From: Sodalis praecaptivus
Lineage (GTDB): Bacteria > Pseudomonadota > Gammaproteobacteria > Enterobacterales > Enterobacteriaceae
Assembly: GCF_000517425.1 (NCBI RefSeq)
Contig: NZ_CP006569.1
Span: forward strand, 4,082,760-4,146,759
Length of the DNA: 64,000 nucleotides
Reading direction: 5' to 3'
Shown: one piece after another, positions 1-9,666 of the stretch
How positions within the stretch are numbered: position 1 is the first letter of the stretch
How the letters are laid out: each line of letters starts with the position of its first letter
Translations under genes and position numbers: made by a program
Notes under the pieces: generated by a model
What the model was told of the DNA's origin: nothing
Databases searched by the model: none
Seen by the model: only the letters and a program-made list of their open reading frames with translations

Positions 1-268
1 CCGGCGACAGAGGGTACAGCTCCCCGTTTAGCCAGACGTCGGGATTGCCCGCCAGGACATAGACGAATTCCTCTTCCTGGCTTTCCGCGTGGGGATAGGT
101 GCTGCGCCGCCCGGGGGGTAAACGCTCATGGTGGATGCCGATACGCGTCAGCCCCAGCGCCCGCCCGAGCGGCGCACCGAAGCTGAAACGTTCGTTATCG
201 CCTTCATAGGTGTCGTTGCCATCGTCTTCTAATTCTTGCCAGTGGCGGATAAAGTCGGGTCGTGTCAT
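1..268 (-). CDS. Cupin-domain protein, 3' part outside window
   Basis: Reading the minus strand from the ATG at 266-268 gives 89 codons that run off the left edge without a stop. The N-terminal part is acidic (EDDGNDTYEGDNERFSFG). It is followed by a beta-barrel-like segment with IHHERLPPGRRSTYPHAESQEEEFVYVLAGNPDVW, which has the first cupin motif (G-x5-H-x-H-x3,4-E-x6-G) in a degenerate form. Such small single-domain cupins bind metal or sugar-like ligands; the substrate cannot be told here. It lies 44 bp downstream of the doxX-like gene on the same strand, so the two are probably co-transcribed. Confidence is limited by the truncation. Confidence 0.7.
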   Translation of the reverse strand, partial: MTRPDFIRHWQELEDDGNDTYEGDNERFSFGAPLGRALGLTRIGIHHERLPPGRRSTYPHAESQEEEFVYVLAGNPDVWLNGELYPLSP

Positions 269-312
269 TGAAGATACCGATGAGCTGACGACCCGAATGA
301 CGGATCGACAGA

Positions 313-747
313 CTACTGAAGTCGCGGGTTACTTACCAGCACATAGCGGCCGGCGCCAAGCAGCATAATAATAATGCCGCCCATGAAGTATAGCGCTTCC
401 GTTTCCAGCTTCCAGGCGCCGACCTGGGTACGGGTAAAGAAATCGGCGGTATGCACCAGCAGGGTCGCGACCACTAAATTGATGGCGTAAATCAGCGCGG
501 CGGGACGGGTCATGAAACCAATGAGTATCATCAGTGGCGTCACGATTTCACCGATATAGGCGCCATAGGCGATGAACGCCGGCAGCCCGTGCTGCGCCAG
601 TAGGCCGCCGATCCAGCCCACGCCGTGCTGCATTTTGAACGCGCCGTGAAACAGCATGAGGATCCCGAAAGTCAGGCGCAGTAACAACTTGGCGAAGTCA
701 GGATGGTCGGACAGCCTGGAAAAACCGTTATTCAGGGAAGCGAACAT
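313..747 (-). CDS. DoxX-family inner-membrane protein
   Basis: This 144-residue protein has four hydrophobic segments (about residues 20-40, 55-77, 81-98 and 119-138), which is the DoxX/SURF4 topology. The motif LLRLTFGILMLFHGAFKM near the N-terminus and the YIGEIVTPLMILIGFMTRPAA stretch are typical of bacterial DoxX proteins, a family loosely linked to oxidative-stress or quinone-related membrane complexes. Length matches the family. No strong Shine-Dalgarno precedes the ATG at 745-747. It sits upstream of the cupin gene on the same strand. The exact role is unknown. Confidence 0.85.
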   Translation of the reverse strand: MFASLNNGFSRLSDHPDFAKLLLRLTFGILMLFHGAFKMQHGVGWIGGLLAQHGLPAFIAYGAYIGEIVTPLMILIGFMTRPAALIYAINLVVATLLVHTADFFTRTQVGAWKLETEALYFMGGIIIMLLGAGRYVLVSNPRLQ

Positions 748-881
748 GGGAGATACCGCTCATAGGATTTACAGTAAAAACAATCCTAACGATAAAAAGT
801 ATCAATCTCCAATCAAATTCCCTGACTAAGTTCTTCGAATAAATGCGCCGACAGCGGCGCCGATGGGGTAGGTTCGAGACA

Positions 882-1393
882 TTATTGCGGACGCTGCTGA
901 CGTTTGATTTCTTCCAGTTGACGGGAAATATCCGCCAATTGCTCTTTAATCGAGGTAACGATATCGCCTTCCAGGTAATCAGGTAATCAATTTTATCGTG
1001 CAGCGCGTACATTTCCAGATCCGATTTGACGTTAACGTTAGAGGCGATTTCCGCTCGATAGCGATCCACTTCCCCCTCCCTTTTCTGGCTCATCATAATC
1101 GCCGGCGCGGTATAGGCCGCCTGGAAGGATAAAAATAAATTCAGCAGGATAAAGGGGTACGGATCGAAGCCGCTTTTGCCCATCAACAAGTTATAACTGG
1201 TCCAGCCAATAATGATGATGGTCTGGATAATAATAAAGGTCCAGGTCCCAATCACCGCGGTAATGGTATCGGCCATGCGCTGGCCCAAAGTCCGTGGCGC
1301 GATGGCATCCGAAGAAGGCATTAATAACGTTGCATGCTCACTGCGACTGCTCGCCCGTAATTCTTCAAGCTGTTTTTTTGATTTGGCGTCCAT
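882..1393 (-). pseudogene. DUF1003 membrane protein, frameshifted by an 8-bp duplication
   Basis: From ATG 1391-1393 the frame encodes a DUF1003 protein: a hydrophilic start, TLGQRMADTITAVIGTWTFI, two transmembrane segments (about residues 48-70 and 80-100), then QKREGEVDRYRAEIASNVNVKSDLEMYALHDKIDYL. At this point the minus-strand octamer GATTACCT occurs twice in tandem (plus 973-980 and 981-988), which shifts the frame. Removing one copy restores a natural DUF1003 C-terminus (EGDIVTSIKEQLADISRQL..., ending at a TAA at 882-884). As read, the shifted frame continues with an unrelated basic tail as far as 728. DUF1003 function is unknown. The gene is either newly broken or phase-variable; a sequencing error is the alternative. 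Confidence 0.8.
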
Positions 1394-1648
1394 GGTGGCA
1401 TCCCTGGTTAAGTGTATTTTATTGATAATATTGATTATTATTTAAAATAAAGTATAAATGACTTCAACAAATTTGCCACTTTTCCGCCGAGGAATTGTAT
1501 ATATATTTGTTTCCGTTGCCTGTTATGACATTAAAAATTCACAGGTTATCGGTTATCTTTCTTAAGCCAGCACGAAGCCGCCAGCGGGTTTTTTTGCAGA
1601 ATTCATGGTAGGGTTGAGCTTGGGTAACCCTTTGCAGAGGTGACGGCA

Positions 1649-2299
1649 ATGGAAAAACGCTGGTCAGAGGTAGACCGTTATATCGCGGCAAAACTGATTC
1701 CTGACGATCCCGTGTTCAGCCAGACGCTGGTAGCCAACCAGCGCGCCGGACTGCCGGCGCAGGATGTCGCCCCCAATCAGGGGAAATTTCTGCATATTGT
1801 GGCGCTGATGATTCAGGCTCGGCGCATATTGGAAATCGGCACGCTCGGCGGTTACAGCACCCTTTGGCTAGCGCGGGCGCTGCCGCCGTCAGGCCGGATT
1901 GTGACGCTTGAGGCCAACGCCCGCCATGCCGAGGTGGCGCGGGACAACCTCCGACGGGCCGGCGTCCTCGACCAGGTCGAGCTGCGTACGGGTCCGGCGC
2001 TGGCCAGCCTACCGACGCTGACCGGGCCGTTCGATTTGATTTTTATTGATGCGGACAAACCCGCCAATCCCGAATACCTGGCCTGGGCCATTAAACTATC
2101 CCGCCCGGGCACGGTCATTATCGGCGACAATGTGGTGCGCGCAGGGGAACTGGTAAATGCGCACAGCGAGGATGAACGGGTCCAGGGCGTGCGGCGATTT
2201 TTTGACCGGCTCGGGGAAGATCAACGGCTTATCTCCACCGCGCTTCAGACGGTGGGCGGCAAAGGTTGGGACGGTTTCAGCCTGACCTGGGTGCGCTAA
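1649..2299 (+). CDS. SAM-dependent O-methyltransferase (family 3, COG4122)
   Basis: The protein has about 216 residues with a Rossmann methyltransferase core. It contains ILEIGTLGGYSTLWLARALP (SAM-binding motif I, near residues 60-79), VTLEANARHAEVARDNL (acidic end of beta-2) and FDLIFIDADKPANPEYL (motif with the metal-binding Asp pair, near 130). This is the catechol/caffeoyl-CoA O-methyltransferase type, which methylates small hydroxylated acceptors with Mg2+. The acceptor is unknown. I chose ATG 1649 over the in-frame GTG at 1640 because AGAGG lies about 8 bp upstream of the ATG. It is convergent with livF; both stop codons lie in one hairpin. Confidence 0.88.
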   Translation: MEKRWSEVDRYIAAKLIPDDPVFSQTLVANQRAGLPAQDVAPNQGKFLHIVALMIQARRILEIGTLGGYSTLWLARALPPSGRIVTLEANARHAEVARDNLRRAGVLDQVELRTGPALASLPTLTGPFDLIFIDADKPANPEYLAWAIKLSRPGTVIIGDNVVRAGELVNAHSEDERVQGVRRFFDRLGEDQRLISTALQTVGGKGWDGFSLTWVR

Positions 2300-2318
2300 G
2301 CGCTTCGCACGCAGGCGC

Positions 2319-2321
<3 letters not shown>
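2297..2321. terminator. Bidirectional hairpin holding both convergent stop codons
   Basis: Arms TAAGCGC (2297-2303) and GCGCTTA (2315-2321) are perfect 7-bp complements around an 11-nt loop. The left arm begins with the methyltransferase TAA and the right arm contains the livF stop, so one small stem ends both genes. There is no long U-tract on either side, so termination strength is uncertain. Confidence 0.45.
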
Positions 2322-3031
<710 letters not shown>

Positions 3032-3035
<4 letters not shown>

Positions 3036-3907
3036 AGCGTCACCGCCTGTTCATCGGTGCCCAGATAGGCCGCGATAACCCGCGGGTCTTTTTGCACCGC
3101 CTGCGGCGGCCCGCTGGCGATGACGTCGCCGTGATCCAGCACGATAACCTGATCGGATATGTCCATCACCATGCCCATATCATGTTCAATCAACAATACG
3201 GTCATACCGTGATCATCGCGCAGCGTGCGGATAATACGGCTCAGCGCGCGCGTTTCCACCGGGTTTAAGCCGGCCGCCGGTTCATCAAGGCAAATCATCT
3301 CAGGCCCGGTACACATCGCGCGGGCGATCTCCAGCCGCCGCTGTTGACCATAAGACATCTCGCCCGCCAACCGGTTGGCGCAGCTGACCAAATCCACCAC
3401 CTCCAGCCAGTAAAAGGCGCGATTCAGCGCCTGGCTCTCCGCGCGGCGATAGGCTGGCGTATTTAATATTCCGGCCAACAAATTGCGGTTAATCTGCATA
3501 TGCTGCGCCACCAGCAGGTTCTCCACCACCGACATCTCGCGGAACAGGCGAATATTCTGAAAGGTGCGCGCCAGACCGGCGCGATTGACCAGATGGGTGC
3601 CGCCGAACATTTTATAAAAAAGCCGCCTGCCAAGCCGGGTGGGATGAAACCCGTCCGCCAAGCGCAGTCTCTCCCCCAACACCTCGATGACATTGATGCG
3701 GCGCCGCCGGGTGTTAAGCATGATCTGTCCGCCGCTGGCCCGATAAAATCCGGTCAGGCAATTGAAGACGGTGGTCTTGCCGGCGCCGTTCGGGCCGATA
3801 AGCGCGGTAATAGAGCCGCGCGCCACGTCCAGATTAACATCATTCAGCGCTTTGATGCCGCCAAACCGCATATGCAAATGCGCCACGCTCAGTATCGTTT
3901 CACTCAT
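3032..3907 (-). CDS. livG: Branched-chain amino acid ABC transporter ATP-binding protein LivG
   Basis: Residues 38-46 (GPNGAGKTT) are Walker A, SYGQQ near 185-189 is the signature and MICLDEP near 204 is Walker B. At 291 residues it is about 36 longer than E. coli LivG (255). The extra length is mainly a basic insert (about residues 66-110, rich in Arg and containing INVIEVLGERLRLADGF) between the Walker A region and the Q-loop RTFQNIRLF. The flanks align well with LivG, so this is an in-frame insertion and not a frameshift. It overlaps livM and livF by 4 bp each (ATGA junctions). Confidence 0.94.
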
Positions 3908-5190
3908 GGCGCCACCCCCTTGCGCGGCGTAAACCCGCTGCGGCTGACGCGGATCAGGCCGCGCGGTCGCCAGATCATCATCAGCACCATCAGCACGCCG
4001 AACAACAGCACCCGATATTCGGCAAAGCCGCGCAGCAACTCGGGCGCGACCGTCAGTACAAAAGCGGCGATCACCACGCCGATAGTGGATCCCAACCCGC
4101 CCAGCACCACAATGGCCAGGATCAGCGCGGATTCAAAGAACGTGAACGAGGTGGGATTAACAAATCCCTGGTAGCTGGCGAAGAACACGCCGGCCAGACC
4201 GGCGGTGGAGGCGCCGAGCGTAAAGGCGGACAGCTTGACCAGGACATGATTCAGCCCCATCGCGCGGCAGGCGATCTCATCTTCGCGCAGCGCTTCCCAG
4301 GCGCGGCCGATGGGCATCCGCGTCAACCGATGTTTGATATACAGGACCAACAGCACTACCAACACCAGCACCGTATAAATAAAAATAAACTTCAAATTCG
4401 GGTTATAGCTCATCCCGAAAAACTCATGAATAGGCACGCCGCCCTCCCTGGCGCGGCGGCCAAACTCCAGCCCGAAAAAGGTGGGCGACGGCACCGGAAC
4501 GCCGTTAGGGCCGCCGGTAAACGCCAGCCAGTTATTCAGAACCAACCTGATTATCTCGCCAAATCCCAGCGTCACGATCGCCAAATAATCACCGTGCATC
4601 CGCAGCACCGGGAAGCCGAGCAGCGCCCCCGCCGCCGCCGCCATAACGGCGGACAGCGGCAACATCGACCAGAATCCCAGCCCAAGATATTGGTATCCCA
4701 GCGCCAACCCGTAGGCGCCGATGGCGTAAAACGCCACATAACCCAAATCCAGCAGGCCGGCCAGCCCCACCACGATATTCAACCCCAGACCCAGCAGGAC
4801 ATAAATCAGCCCCAGGATCCCCACCGTCAGCAGGTATTTGGTGGCCACGAAGGGAAACAGTATCGCCAGCAGCAGCAGCAGCGGCACTATCCAGCGCAGC
4901 CGGCTTTTCGCCTCCGGCGCGCGCACATAAACGCCCTCTCTTTCCCCCTCGAAACGGGACAGCCAGCGTTTGCCCGGCGCCGTCTGCCAAAAAAGACTCA
5001 GCAACAGCCGCCCGACCACCACGGTCAATACCATCACCGCCAGGCGTAGGCCGTGAAAATCGAAGCGATAACCGTTCAATACCACGCCGACCATCGGGCC
5101 GAAAATGATGAGCGCGATCAAACCCGCCAACGCCGCCTCCTTAAAAGCGTCCCTTAGCGCCATGTCGCGTTTTCCCGTCGTCGTTGTCAT
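3904..5190 (-). CDS. livM: Branched-chain amino acid ABC transporter permease LivM
   Basis: The protein has about 428 residues (E. coli 425) with roughly ten membrane segments. The conserved permease core is YVLLGLGLNIVVGLAGLLDLGYVAFYAIGAY, and the cytoplasmic coupling loop is GRAWEALREDEIACRAMGLN (EAA-like). It pairs with LivH to make the inner-membrane channel. I start at ATG 5190 (MTTTTGKRDMALRD...), 11 bp from the livH stop. A second possible ATG at 5163 (MALRDAF) would shorten it by nine residues. The frame is open far upstream across livH by chance, and that extension is not real. Confidence 0.93.
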   Translation of the reverse strand: MTTTTGKRDMALRDAFKEAALAGLIALIIFGPMVGVVLNGYRFDFHGLRLAVMVLTVVVGRLLLSLFWQTAPGKRWLSRFEGEREGVYVRAPEAKSRLRWIVPLLLLLAILFPFVATKYLLTVGILGLIYVLLGLGLNIVVGLAGLLDLGYVAFYAIGAYGLALGYQYLGLGFWSMLPLSAVMAAAAGALLGFPVLRMHGDYLAIVTLGFGEIIRLVLNNWLAFTGGPNGVPVPSPTFFGLEFGRRAREGGVPIHEFFGMSYNPNLKFIFIYTVLVLVVLLVLYIKHRLTRMPIGRAWEALREDEIACRAMGLNHVLVKLSAFTLGASTAGLAGVFFASYQGFVNPTSFTFFESALILAIVVLGGLGSTIGVVIAAFVLTVAPELLRGFAEYRVLLFGVLMVLMMIWRPRGLIRVSRSGFTPRKGVAP

Positions 5191-5201
5191 CGCGCCAGCT
5201 C

Positions 5202-6116
5202 CTATACTTTGGCGACCAAGGGCCGGCCCAACAATCCCTGGGGTCGGAAAATGAGGATCACCACCAGGAGAGAAAAGGAAAATACGTCTTTGTAATCGGA
5301 ATTCACCATGCCGGAGAACTGCGCTTCCGCCACGCCGAGGATCAACCCGCCCAGCATCGCCCCCGGTAAGGAGCCTATCCCGCCCAGCACCGCGGCGGTG
5401 AAGGCCTTGATGCCGATGATAAAGCCGGCGTAGAAATCGAAGGTGCCGTAGTTCATGGTTATTAATACGCCCGCCAAACCGGCCATGGCGGCGCCGATAA
5501 CGAACACCGCCGAAATGACCCGATCGGTGTTGATCCCCAGAATGGCGGCCATCTTGCGGTCCTGCTGCGTCGCGCGGCACATCCGGCCGAGGCGGGTATG
5601 CCGGATGACCCAATTCAGTACCAGCATCCCCACTAGCGATGCCGCCAGGATAAACACCTTGGTATAGGTCAACTGCACCACGCTGTCGCCCAGTGAAAAT
5701 TTGACGACGCCATCGAGCAATGTGGGAATGCCCTGCTGGCGAGGCCCTTGGCTGATTTGCGCATAGTTCTGCAATATCAGCGACATACCGATAGCGGAAA
5801 TCAGCGGCGCCAGCCGGGTGGAGTTGCGCAGGGGCCGGTAAGCGATACGTTCGATGACCCAGCCATACACCCCGGTGACCACCAGCGTGAACACCAGCGT
5901 GCCGAAAATCAGCAGCGGAAACGAGGACACCCCGAAGAAAGAGAGTAGCGCCAGGCCGATGGCGCACAGGTAGGCGGAGATCATATAGACTTCGCCATGG
6001 GCGAAATTAATCATGCCGATAATGCCATACACCATGGTATAGCCGATGGCGATAAGACCATATACGGCGCCCAGGGTTAAGCCGTTAAACATCTGCTGCC
6101 AAAAAAATGCTTCCAT
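5202..6116 (-). CDS. livH: Branched-chain amino acid ABC transporter permease LivH
   Basis: The protein has 304 residues (E. coli 308) with about eight hydrophobic helices. It opens with the classic LivH N-terminus QQMFNGLTLGAVYGLIAIGYTMVYGIIGMINFAHGEVYM. The coupling helix is RTRLGRMCRATQQDRKMAAILGIN-like (about residues 175-195, here beginning RHTRLGRMCRATQQD). It is the partner channel subunit of LivM. It is separated from livK by 106 bp containing a strong stem-loop, which would let livK be expressed more strongly than the membrane subunits. Confidence 0.94.
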   Translation of the reverse strand: MEAFFWQQMFNGLTLGAVYGLIAIGYTMVYGIIGMINFAHGEVYMISAYLCAIGLALLSFFGVSSFPLLIFGTLVFTLVVTGVYGWVIERIAYRPLRNSTRLAPLISAIGMSLILQNYAQISQGPRQQGIPTLLDGVVKFSLGDSVVQLTYTKVFILAASLVGMLVLNWVIRHTRLGRMCRATQQDRKMAAILGINTDRVISAVFVIGAAMAGLAGVLITMNYGTFDFYAGFIIGIKAFTAAVLGGIGSLPGAMLGGLILGVAEAQFSGMVNSDYKDVFSFSLLVVILIFRPQGLLGRPLVAKV

Positions 6117-6170
6117 AGATAAGCGGTCCCGTCTGGCCCGACAGAACGCCTCGCGGCGCTCTGCGATTAC

Positions 6171-6200
6171 GGCGCGCCGGGCTTATCATGCCGGCGCGCC
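6171..6200 (-). terminator. livK-livH intercistronic stem-loop (attenuator/RNA stabiliser)
   Basis: GGCGCGCCGG (6171-6180) and CCGGCGCGCC (6191-6200) are perfect 10-bp all-GC complements around a 10-nt loop. The stem lies in the gap between livK and livH. No U-tract follows in the transcript direction, so it is more likely a partial terminator or a 3'-end-stabilising structure than a full stop. Differential expression of binding protein and permease is common in such operons. Confidence 0.6.
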
Positions 6201-6222
6201 CCTCGAAGTGCATGCCGCGCGG

Positions 6223-7344
6223 TTAAGGCAACTGCTGATATTTACCCTGGTTATCCCATTGATAAACGACATAATCAGAGACTTTCAAATCCCCCTTGCT
6301 GTCCCAACTTTTCTGCCCCATCACGGTGTCTACCGAATGGGATTTGAGCCAATCGCTGGCCTTGGCGGAATCGCTACCGCCGATGGCTTTGAAGGCGGCG
6401 GCAATGGCCTGTAGCGAGGCGTAAGCGTACAGCGTGTACCCCTCAGGCTCGAACTTGCTGGCGCGGAATTTCTCAATGACCGATTTGCCCGCCGGTATCA
6501 AACGCGGGTCCTGGCCAAAGGTCATCAGCACGCCGTCGGTATATTGCGGTCCCCCCGCCGCGGTCACCAGTTCTTCGGTGACAATGCAGTCGCCGGAGAA
6601 AAATTTCGCCTTCACGCCCTGTTCACGCATTTGACGAACCAACGGCCCGGCTTCGGGATGGCAGCCACCGAAATACACCACCTGCGGGTCTACCGAGCGG
6701 ATTTTGGTCACCAGGGCATTGAAATCTTTTTCGCCGCGCGATAACCCTTCGTACATGACCTCCTTCACGCCCGCTTTATTCAGCGCGGCCTTAGTGGCAT
6801 CCGCCAGCCCCTGCCCGTAAGTATCTTTGTCGTGGATGATCGCCACTTTGGTCGCTTTTAATTTGTCGATGATGTAACTGGCGGCGATAGCGCCCTGCTG
6901 GTCGTCTCGGCCGCACATGCGAAACAGGTTGCTCATGCCGCGCTCGGTGATCTGCGGGTTGGTGGAACCGGGCGTGATGGCGAGAATGCCGGCATCGTCA
7001 TACACCTCCGAGGCCGGCATCGTGGACGACGAACAGAAATGGCCGATGACCGCCGCCACGTGGGATTGATCCACCAGCCGGTTGGCTACCGCGACCGCCT
7101 GTTTGGGCTCGCAGGCGTCGTCCCCCTGCACCAAGGTAATTTTCTCACCGTTGATCCCACCGGCGGCATTGATATCCGCCGCGGCCTGACTGGCGCCGCG
7201 CCAGTATTGATCCCCGTAGGTCGCGTTGGGACCGGAAAACGGCCCGGCGACGCCGACGGTAATATCGGCGTGGGCCGCAAACGCCGTTCCAAGACAGCCG
7301 ATGATGAAAGCGGCAAGCGGAGAGGCTATCGGTTTCAATGACAT
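6223..7344 (-). CDS. livK: Periplasmic branched-chain amino acid-binding protein (LivJ/LivK)
   Basis: The mature domain begins after a signal peptide (MSLKPIASPLAAFIIGCLGTAFAAHA, cleavage before DITVGVAGPFSGPNATYG). The protein has about 373 residues (E. coli LivJ/LivK 367-369). The periplasmic-binding-protein type I fold is shown by GPNATYGDQYWRGASQAAADIN, IGHFCSSSTMPASEVY and ILAITPGSTNPQIT. It captures Leu/Ile/Val and delivers them to LivHM. ATG 7344 has AAGGAA about 7 bp upstream; the longer reading frame to 7416 lacks a signal-peptide-like start. It heads the operon. Whether it is LivJ-like or LivK-like cannot be settled by eye. Confidence 0.93.
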   Translation of the reverse strand: MSLKPIASPLAAFIIGCLGTAFAAHADITVGVAGPFSGPNATYGDQYWRGASQAAADINAAGGINGEKITLVQGDDACEPKQAVAVANRLVDQSHVAAVIGHFCSSSTMPASEVYDDAGILAITPGSTNPQITERGMSNLFRMCGRDDQQGAIAASYIIDKLKATKVAIIHDKDTYGQGLADATKAALNKAGVKEVMYEGLSRGEKDFNALVTKIRSVDPQVVYFGGCHPEAGPLVRQMREQGVKAKFFSGDCIVTEELVTAAGGPQYTDGVLMTFGQDPRLIPAGKSVIEKFRASKFEPEGYTLYAYASLQAIAAAFKAIGGSDSAKASDWLKSHSVDTVMGQKSWDSKGDLKVSDYVVYQWDNQGKYQQLP

Positions 7345-7780
7345 TATCGTGTTCCTTAGTGCTGGGTTATTGGAACGCCAAAGGGCGACAATCGGCAACA
7401 AACTCTGCAGTAACACCGTTTAACCAATGAAAACAGCTGATGACACGCAACCGCCGGTCACGAATGCTCAGGCAATTCAGCTAAGCAATATCTCTGCCAG
7501 GTCGGCGAAGGGTGGCCAGCCGTGGGCAAGCAACAATCTCGGCTCCCCTACCCTTGGGGTTTGTTAAGCGTAGAGGGGCGAGCGCACCAATCCGGTGCGT
7601 GGGTTCTCATTTTAAGGAAATAATGGAAAATAAAGGTTGGGCGTGATATCCCCGCCAGCGCTTATCGCACGCCGTCATTCCCACCTGCGCTTCAGATGGG
7701 GGTGGCTGCATACCTTCAGGGCGATGCGATGACGACCGTGCCCCGAGCTGCCCAACACGCCGCTCCCGGGTTGTGACCTC
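7345..7780. other. Non-coding: livK upstream region
   Basis: No supported gene. It should hold the livKHMGF promoter. An ATG with AAGGAA upstream at 7622 opens only a 7-codon frame (MENKGWA). The stretch leads straight into the tandem arrays at 7781 and 7934. Confidence 0.5.
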
Positions 7781-7900
7781 TGATGCGAAAGCGATGGGAT
7801 CCCACGGGTAAATGGGCGTTTGATGCGAAAGCGATGGGGTTCCACGGGTAAATGGGCGTTTGATGCGAAAGCGATGGAGTCCCGCGCGCAAATGTTGCTT
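7781..7900. repeat. 40-bp tandem repeat, 3 copies (third diverged)
   Basis: Copies start at 7781, 7821 and 7861, each beginning TGATGCGAAAGCGATGG. Copies 1 and 2 differ at only about two positions over 40 bp. Copy 3 keeps about the first half and then diverges into a CGCG-rich inverted repeat. The array is non-coding; the minus-strand frame across it is a low-complexity by-product. Confidence 0.85.
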
Positions 7901-7933
7901 TCTCCTTTCGCGCGGGAGACGACGCGCCCAACT

Positions 7934-8158
7934 CGGTGACGCTGTACCCGCGACGGGCACGCCTCGGGTACGGTGACGCTTTACTCTCGGCGGGTACGCC
8001 CCGGGCGCGGTGACGCTGTACCCGCGGTGTAGCCCCAGGCGCGGTGACGCTTTACCCGCGGTGTAGCCCCAGGCGCGGTGACGCTTTACCCGCGACGACA
8101 CGCCTCAGGTACGGTGACGCTTTACTCTCGGCGGGCACGCCCCGGGCGCGGTGACGCT
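7934..8158. repeat. 34-37-bp GC-rich tandem array, 7 copies
   Basis: The core CGGTGACGCT recurs at 7934, 7971, 8008, 8042, 8076, 8112 and 8149, a period of 34-37 bp. The spacer has two alternating flavours (TTACTCTCGGCGGG... and ..TACCCGCG.. types), which suggests a higher-order duplication. It lies downstream of thrP and upstream of livK. It is not a CRISPR: the intervening sequence is itself repeated. Confidence 0.88.
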
Positions 8159-8259
8159 AAATCAGATCGGCGCGCTAGCGCGACTTCTATGCGATGACGC
8201 CGCCGGCATAATGGCGCCGCACCTGCACGGGGTCGTGCCGCTTTAGGTAAACGCGTCGG

Positions 8260-9666
8260 TTACCGTTTTGACGAAGCCGCCGGTCGGCAACGGCTAAGCG
8301 CGCCGCCGCGCCGACCCAGGTCGCATAAGCGATAAATCAGGGAGATACTGAGCAAAAACCCGCCGCCGACCGTTAACGACATACGGGTGTCCGGGCTTAA
8401 CGCCATCCCCAGCAGCACACAGCCTAAGAAAGCCATGGTGAAATAATTTACCCATGGGAACAGCACCGATCGGAAAGGATGATCGACTAACGCTTGCCGA
8501 TGGCGGCGGCGAAAGCGCAGCTGGCTTATCAACACCACGAACCACGGCACCATTCCCGGCAAAACGCTGGCGCTGTATACGTAGACAAACACTTGCCGCG
8601 GATTGGGGATAATATAATTCAAACAAGAGCCCGCCAGCAGTACGATTATCGACACCGTCACGCCCACCGCCGGCACGCCGCTCTGCGAAAGCCGCCCCAT
8701 CGCCGCCGGCAGTTGGCGGTTATTCGCCAGGGCGTATAACATACGCCCGCAGCTGTACATCCCGCTATTGCAACCCGATAGCGCCGCCGTCAGGATGACA
8801 AAGTTAATAATCCCCGCGGCGGCGGTGATCCCGATTTTCGCGAAGGTCAGTACGAACGGACTGCCGTTGGCGCCGATCTGGTTCCACGGGAACAGCGTGA
8901 CGATGACAAAGATAGCGCCGACATAGAAGATCAGTATGCGCCAAAGAATATTGCCGATGGCGCGACGCAGCGTCACCTGCGGATCTTTCGCTTCGCCTGC
9001 GGTAATGCCCACCAGCTCTACGCCTTGATAAGAAGCCACAACAATACACAGCGCGACGAGAAATCCTCGCCAGCCGCCGGTGAAGAAACCGCCGTGGGCG
9101 GTCAGATTTGCCAGCCCCACCGGCTGGCCGCCGTTGCCGACCCCCAGGAAAATCACCCCCAGTCCAACCAGGATCATGACGATGATGGTGGTGATCTTTA
9201 TCAAGGCGAACCAGAACTCGATCTCGCCATATAACCGCACCGCCGCCAAATTGGCGGCCGCCACCAGGCCTACCGCCGCCAGCGCCGGGATCCACTGCGG
9301 CAAATCGGGAAACCAGAATTGCACATAAACGCCAATCGCGGTGATTTCCGAAATCCCCACCGCCATCCACATAAACCAGTAACTCCAGGCGGTCAGGTAA
9401 CCAAAGAAGGGGCTCATATAACGGTGGGCGTAGACGGCAAAAGAGCCAGTGACCGGCTCCAGATAGAGCATTTCCCCCATGGCGCGCATGATGAAAAACA
9501 CAAAAATACCGGCGATAATGTAGGCCAGCAGAACCGACGGCCCGGCCCATTGCAGCGTGCTGGCCGCCCCCATGAACAGACCCACGCCGATGGTGCCGCC
9601 CAGCGCAATCAATTCTATGTGGCGGGCCTCGAGACCTCGGTTCAGCCCCTGATGTTCTACCGTCAT
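8260..9666 (-). CDS. thrP: Threonine/serine permease ThrP (YifK)
   Basis: The 468-residue protein of the APC superfamily (amino acid transporter family) has about 12 membrane segments. The N-terminus [46 protein letters not shown] and blocks such as [20 protein letters not shown]-like, [19 protein letters not shown] and [19 protein letters not shown] match E. coli YifK nearly residue for residue. YifK is the proton-coupled Thr/Ser importer. It stands alone on the minus strand between two repeat-rich intergenic regions. Its last ~25 residues are basic and diverged from E. coli. Confidence 0.9.
   Translation of the reverse strand: MTVEHQGLNRGLEARHIELIALGGTIGVGLFMGAASTLQWAGPSVLLAYIIAGIFVFFIMRAMGEMLYLEPVTGSFAVYAHRYMSPFFGYLTAWSYWFMWMAVGISEITAIGVYVQFWFPDLPQWIPALAAVGLVAAANLAAVRLYGEIEFWFALIKITTIIVMILVGLGVIFLGVGNGGQPVGLANLTAHGGFFTGGWRGFLVALCIVVASYQGVELVGITAGEAKDPQVTLRRAIGNILWRILIFYVGAIFVIVTLFPWNQIGANGSPFVLTFAKIGITAAAGIINFVILTAALSGCNSGMYSCGRMLYALANNRQLPAAMGRLSQSGVPAVGVTVSIIVLLAGSCLNYIIPNPRQVFVYVYSASVLPGMVPWFVVLISQLRFRRRHRQALVDHPFRSVLFPWVNYFTMAFLGCVLLGMALSPDTRMSLTVGGGFLLSISLIYRLCDLGRRGGALSRCRPAASSKR

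Noticed and set aside
728-881. Read-through C-terminus of the DUF1003 frame
   Set aside because: It arises only after the 8-bp duplication shifts the frame, is unlike DUF1003, and runs into the doxX-like gene.
3904-5967. 687-residue minus-strand frame covering livM and most of livH
   Set aside because: Only the part from 5190 down is LivM; the rest overlaps livH in another frame and is Arg/Gly/His-rich shadow sequence.
7622-7645. Seven-codon leader peptide MENKGWA with an AAGGAA site
   Set aside because: It is on the strand opposite to livK and contains no run of regulatory codons.
7781-8158. Possible CRISPR array
   Set aside because: The sequence between cores is repeated, not unique; the repeats are not palindromic in CRISPR style, and no cas genes lie nearby.
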